From the NCBI GenBank assembly GCA_001801365.1, contig MGXL01000031.1, forward strand, positions 1 through 7,831: a stretch of DNA of 7,831 bases. Direction: 5' to 3'. The translations under genes and the position numbers were made by a program. Each line of letters starts with the position of its first letter. Position 1 is the first letter of the stretch. Shown here one piece after another: positions 6,109 to 7,831 of this stretch. The notes beneath the pieces were generated by a model. It did not search any database. It had not been told where the DNA came from and worked only from the letters and a program-made list of their open reading frames with translations. Source of the DNA: Gammaproteobacteria bacterium RBG_16_57_12. Lineage in GTDB: Bacteria > Pseudomonadota > Gammaproteobacteria > RBG-16-57-12.

Positions 6109-6230
6109 ATGTAATAGCGCATGTGTTTATGACCAGAGATCGCCGGGCTTGTGATTTGCATCTGCCAGGAATATGGTCTAGGTTCTGGCTAGGACGATAA
6201 GTCCATGTTCAAAACGGGAGGAGGCATTCA

Positions 6231-6827
6231 ATGGCAACAAAATATGTTCCTTTAGTAGCCACCAGCCTGGAGCAAGGGGCAAGCTATCATCGTGTACCCC
6301 ATGGCTACCCGGAATTGGTCAGGCTGGATGATCCTGCGAAGTGGGTGATGACTGACCTCAAAATGATTCAGGCGTTTACCATCGAGCCTGAAGCCACTAT
6401 CGAAGCGGCCAATATCAAGATGATTGCCTGTGGTGTACGGCTGTTGCTGGTCACCAATACCTTGCGAGATATCATCGGATTGATTACCGCAACCGATATT
6501 CTCGGTGAGAAGCCCATGCAATTCCTGGGTAAGGTTGGTGGCACCCACCGGGATATCCTGGTGAGCGACATCATGACCCCCCAGGCTTCGCTGGAGGTAT
6601 TGCATATGGTGGATGTCGAAAGGGCCAGGGTCGGTAACATCGTCGAGACGCTCAAGCGCAGCGGTCGACAACATGCCCTGGTCGTCGATATCAATGAACA
6701 AGGCATGACACAAAAAGTGCGAGGCATCTTTTCCGGCACCCAGATAAGCCGGCAAATGGGGGTGGTCCTGGAAGTTCCGGAAATCGCCCATAACTTTGCC
6801 GAACTGGAGCAAACCCTCGCGCATTAA
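6231..6827 (+). CDS. Stand-alone CBS-domain pair protein
   Basis: The 198-residue soluble protein consists essentially of one Bateman module. CBS1 spans about 38-95 (WVMTDLKMIQAFTIEPEATIEAANIKM, then RLLLVTNTLRDIIGLITATDIL) and CBS2 about 109-177 (ILVSDIMTPQASLEVLHMVDVERARVGNIVETLKRSGRQHALVVD, then KVRGIFSGTQISRQMG). CBS pairs typically bind adenine nucleotides or S-adenosyl compounds and regulate a partner domain. None is fused here, so it would act by protein interaction or as a nucleotide sensor. The 37-residue N-terminal extension and the final helix (APEIAHNF-like EIAHNFAELEQTL) are not recognised. Insertions around residues 95-108 and 150-162 make the pair slightly longer than minimal. 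The start is ATG with GGGAGGAGG six bases upstream, suggesting high expression. It is divergent from the Rrf2 gene across a shared regulatory region, so it is a candidate target of that regulator. Confidence 0.85.
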   Translation: MATKYVPLVATSLEQGASYHRVPHGYPELVRLDDPAKWVMTDLKMIQAFTIEPEATIEAANIKMIACGVRLLLVTNTLRDIIGLITATDILGEKPMQFLGKVGGTHRDILVSDIMTPQASLEVLHMVDVERARVGNIVETLKRSGRQHALVVDINEQGMTQKVRGIFSGTQISRQMGVVLEVPEIAHNFAELEQTLAH

Positions 6828-6838
6828 GCGTTGTCGCA

Positions 6839-6860
6839 GAGTACTATCGTGGTAGTGCTC
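6839..6860 (+). repeat. Hairpin just after the CBS gene
   Basis: GAGTACTA and TAGTGCTC form an eight-pair stem (one G-U) around a six-base loop, 11 bases after the stop codon. No T-tract follows, so it is more likely a 3'-end stabilising stem than a terminator. The true terminator lies 25 bases further on. Confidence 0.45.
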
Positions 6861-6884
6861 GCTGCTGTAGAATGCTCCATGATT

Positions 6885-6919
6885 AAGGGCCGACGAAGTC
6901 ATTGTCGGCCCTTCTTGTT
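6885..6919 (+). terminator. Intrinsic terminator after the CBS gene
   Basis: AAGGGCCGAC (6885-6894) pairs perfectly with GTCGGCCCTT (6904-6913) around a nine-base loop. The stem is GC-rich with flanking A and T, and CTTGTT follows. It separates the CBS transcript from the downstream UshA-like gene. The A-run on the left is only two bases, so activity from the other strand is less likely. Confidence 0.8.
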
Positions 6920-6933
6920 ATGGTGGGCACTGG

Positions 6934-6962
6934 TTGCTCACGATTGATCAGTACTGAATAAT
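6934..6962 (+). promoter_or_regulatory. Candidate promoter with embedded palindrome for the UshA-like gene
   Basis: TTGCTC (6934-6939) and AATAAT (6957-6962) are spaced 17 bases apart, about 65 bases before the GTG start. The -10 matches consensus at 5 of 6 positions, the -35 at only 3. A perfect ten-base palindrome, TCAGTACTGA (6948-6957), overlaps the spacer and the first base of the -10 and could be an operator. Judged by eye; the -35 is poor. Confidence 0.3.
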
Positions 6963-7027
6963 TCCCGTGCAGCAATCGCACCAGGCTTTAGGTAAAATGC
7001 CGGTAAATAATCTTGCTGGAGTAAGTC

Positions 7028-7831
7028 GTGGTGCAGATAAAATATTTCCTGACAGTATTGCTGATGATGGCCATGGCTGCCGGACTGCCGCCAGTGTGGG
7101 CCGATGGCGAGTCGTATGATGTCAGCATTGTTTATTCCGGGAATCTGGATGGCGAACTGGAGCCCTGCGGTTGCAGTGCCGAAGGCGATCTGGGCGGTAT
7201 TCGCCGTCAGGCCACCCTTGTCCAGCAACTGCGTGCCGAGAATCCCGATTTGTTTGTCATTTCGTCGGGCGGTTTTCTGAGCAGTGAATCGGCCAATGAT
7301 CGGTTAAAGAGCGAATACATCCTGAAGGGCATCGCCACACTGGGTTACGATGCCATCGGTGTGCAATGGTCGGACCTTTCCTACGGCCCCGAATTTCTCG
7401 AGACCACTCCTTTGCCATGGACAGCCAGCAACTGGATTGCCAAGGACGATATCCAATCTCAGCGCAGTATCACGCGAGCCGGGCGTACCTTGCGTTTTTT
7501 TGCCTGGCTGGATCCGGGTTCTTCGCCCTTCCGTCATATGGCGCAGGACCACCAGGTGGTCAACGAGGATATAAATGGACTTGCCCAGGGCTTGCGGCAG
7601 GCCAGGCAGCGTAATGAGCTGGTAGTGCTCAGTACCTCGCAAACGCTGAAAAAAATCCGGCAACTGATCAGTCTCGAAGACGTGGATATCCTGTTGATAC
7701 GCTCTGCCCATGAGGTGTATGGCAAACCTGAACTCATCGGCCATACGCTGGTTCTGCAGCCGGGGTCCCGCGGCATGCGTCTTGGGCGTGTTGCGCTGGC
7801 GCTGGATCAGCACAACAGAGTGCGATCGTGG
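7028..7831 (+). CDS. Exported UshA/5'-nucleotidase-like protein with degenerate metal-binding motifs (3' end outside window)
   Basis: The 268 visible residues run open to the window edge. The N-terminus is a signal peptide: K5, a hydrophobic run FLTVLLMMAMAAGL (7-20), and a likely cut after VWA (A25). The mature part follows the order of the periplasmic UshA/SoxB-type metallophosphatase fold. YSGNLDGELEPCGC (36-49) stands where active members have HTNDxHGxLEPC. FVISSGGFLSS (76-86) replaces the usual D-x-G-D motif, and IGVQWSDLSYG (110-120) replaces the GNHE motif. Near the edge IRSAHEVYG replaces GGHxH, before LVLQPGSRGMRLGRVAL. The metal ligands are thus largely absent, while C47-G-C49 followed by GDLGG is kept. 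I recall Cys/Sec UshA-like families with this PCGC/PCGU signature; that is from memory. The start is GTG at 7028 (or 7031), with GGAG at 7018-7021. A C-terminal domain, possibly a cytochrome, may lie outside. Activity is unlikely; function unknown. Confidence 0.72.
   Translation, partial: MVQIKYFLTVLLMMAMAAGLPPVWADGESYDVSIVYSGNLDGELEPCGCSAEGDLGGIRRQATLVQQLRAENPDLFVISSGGFLSSESANDRLKSEYILKGIATLGYDAIGVQWSDLSYGPEFLETTPLPWTASNWIAKDDIQSQRSITRAGRTLRFFAWLDPGSSPFRHMAQDHQVVNEDINGLAQGLRQARQRNELVVLSTSQTLKKIRQLISLEDVDILLIRSAHEVYGKPELIGHTLVLQPGSRGMRLGRVALALDQHNRVRSW

Larger units (their letters stand above)
5910..6230. other. AT-rich divergent regulatory region between the Rrf2 and CBS genes
   Basis: These 321 bases hold no plausible gene. 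The part at about 6000-6115 is clearly richer in A and T than its neighbours. It contains the palindrome at 5950-5964 and a -10 candidate for the Rrf2 gene (TATAAG on the minus strand, 5935-5930). It also holds a candidate promoter for the CBS gene at 6080-6108 and, at the right end, GGGAGGAGG (6216-6224), an unusually strong ribosome binding site for the CBS gene. A small GGAC-gataa-GTCC inverted repeat (6192-6204) sits just before that site. Confidence 0.6.

Noticed and set aside
6252..6902. Open minus-strand frame of 216 codons opposite the CBS gene, longer than the CBS gene itself
   Set aside because: The plus frame shows two CBS motifs and an excellent ribosome binding site. The minus translation resembles no family and would start inside the terminator hairpin area.
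7304..7813. Open minus-strand frame of 169 codons near the right edge
   Set aside because: It lies opposite the UshA-like gene, whose frame is open through the whole region and carries a signal peptide and family motifs.
1..7831. Defence island, CRISPR array, prophage or integrated element
   Set aside because: There are no repeat arrays, integrase, transposase, tRNA attachment site or toxin-antitoxin pair. Every gene fits a chromosomal housekeeping or regulatory family.

Overview
The window looks like ordinary chromosome from a gammaproteobacterium. The evidence is an Aas-type acyltransferase/acyl-ACP synthetase, a DedA closely resembling the E. coli protein, an IscR-type Rrf2 regulator, a YqgE/AlgH protein and a YbaK-HDOD fusion, all most familiar from that class. 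I cannot name the genus. No transposase, integrase, tRNA, rRNA, phage gene or CRISPR array is visible. Eight protein genes account for almost all of the sequence. Two run off the ends: aas at the left edge and a UshA-like protein at the right edge.

Layout from left to right. Positions 1-939 (minus) hold the N-terminal part of aas. A 243-base divergent spacer separates it from dedA (1183-1809, plus). Both proteins act on membrane lipids: one re-acylates lysophospholipid, the other belongs to the lipid-translocating DedA family. Converging on dedA is an exported, tryptophan-rich DUF6600-like protein (1845-2942, minus). Upstream of that lies a YbaK-like/HDOD fusion (3100-4500, minus). A 258-base divergent spacer containing a near-palindrome of mobile-element flavour leads to a YqgE/AlgH homologue with an N-terminal signal sequence (4759-5385, plus). 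That gene converges on an IscR-like Rrf2 repressor lacking the Fe-S cluster cysteines (5442-5909, minus). A 321-base AT-rich divergent region follows, carrying a perfect 6-3-6 inverted repeat that is a good operator candidate. Next is a stand-alone CBS-pair protein (6231-6827, plus) and a strong intrinsic terminator (6885-6919). The last gene is an exported UshA/metallophosphatase-like protein with the expected metal ligands replaced (7028 to the right edge, plus).

Most genes have their own promoter region, and no long operon is visible. A loose theme is the cell envelope: Aas, DedA, DUF6600, the exported YqgE and the UshA-like protein are all membrane or exported proteins. A second theme is sensory or regulatory proteins that have lost catalytic or cofactor residues: HDOD with HN instead of HD, the IscR-like protein without cysteines, and the UshA-like protein without metal ligands. 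I see no clear multi-gene novel system. The best leads are the cluster-less IscR with its palindrome, the exported YqgE, and the degenerate UshA-like protein with its conserved-looking CGC motif.
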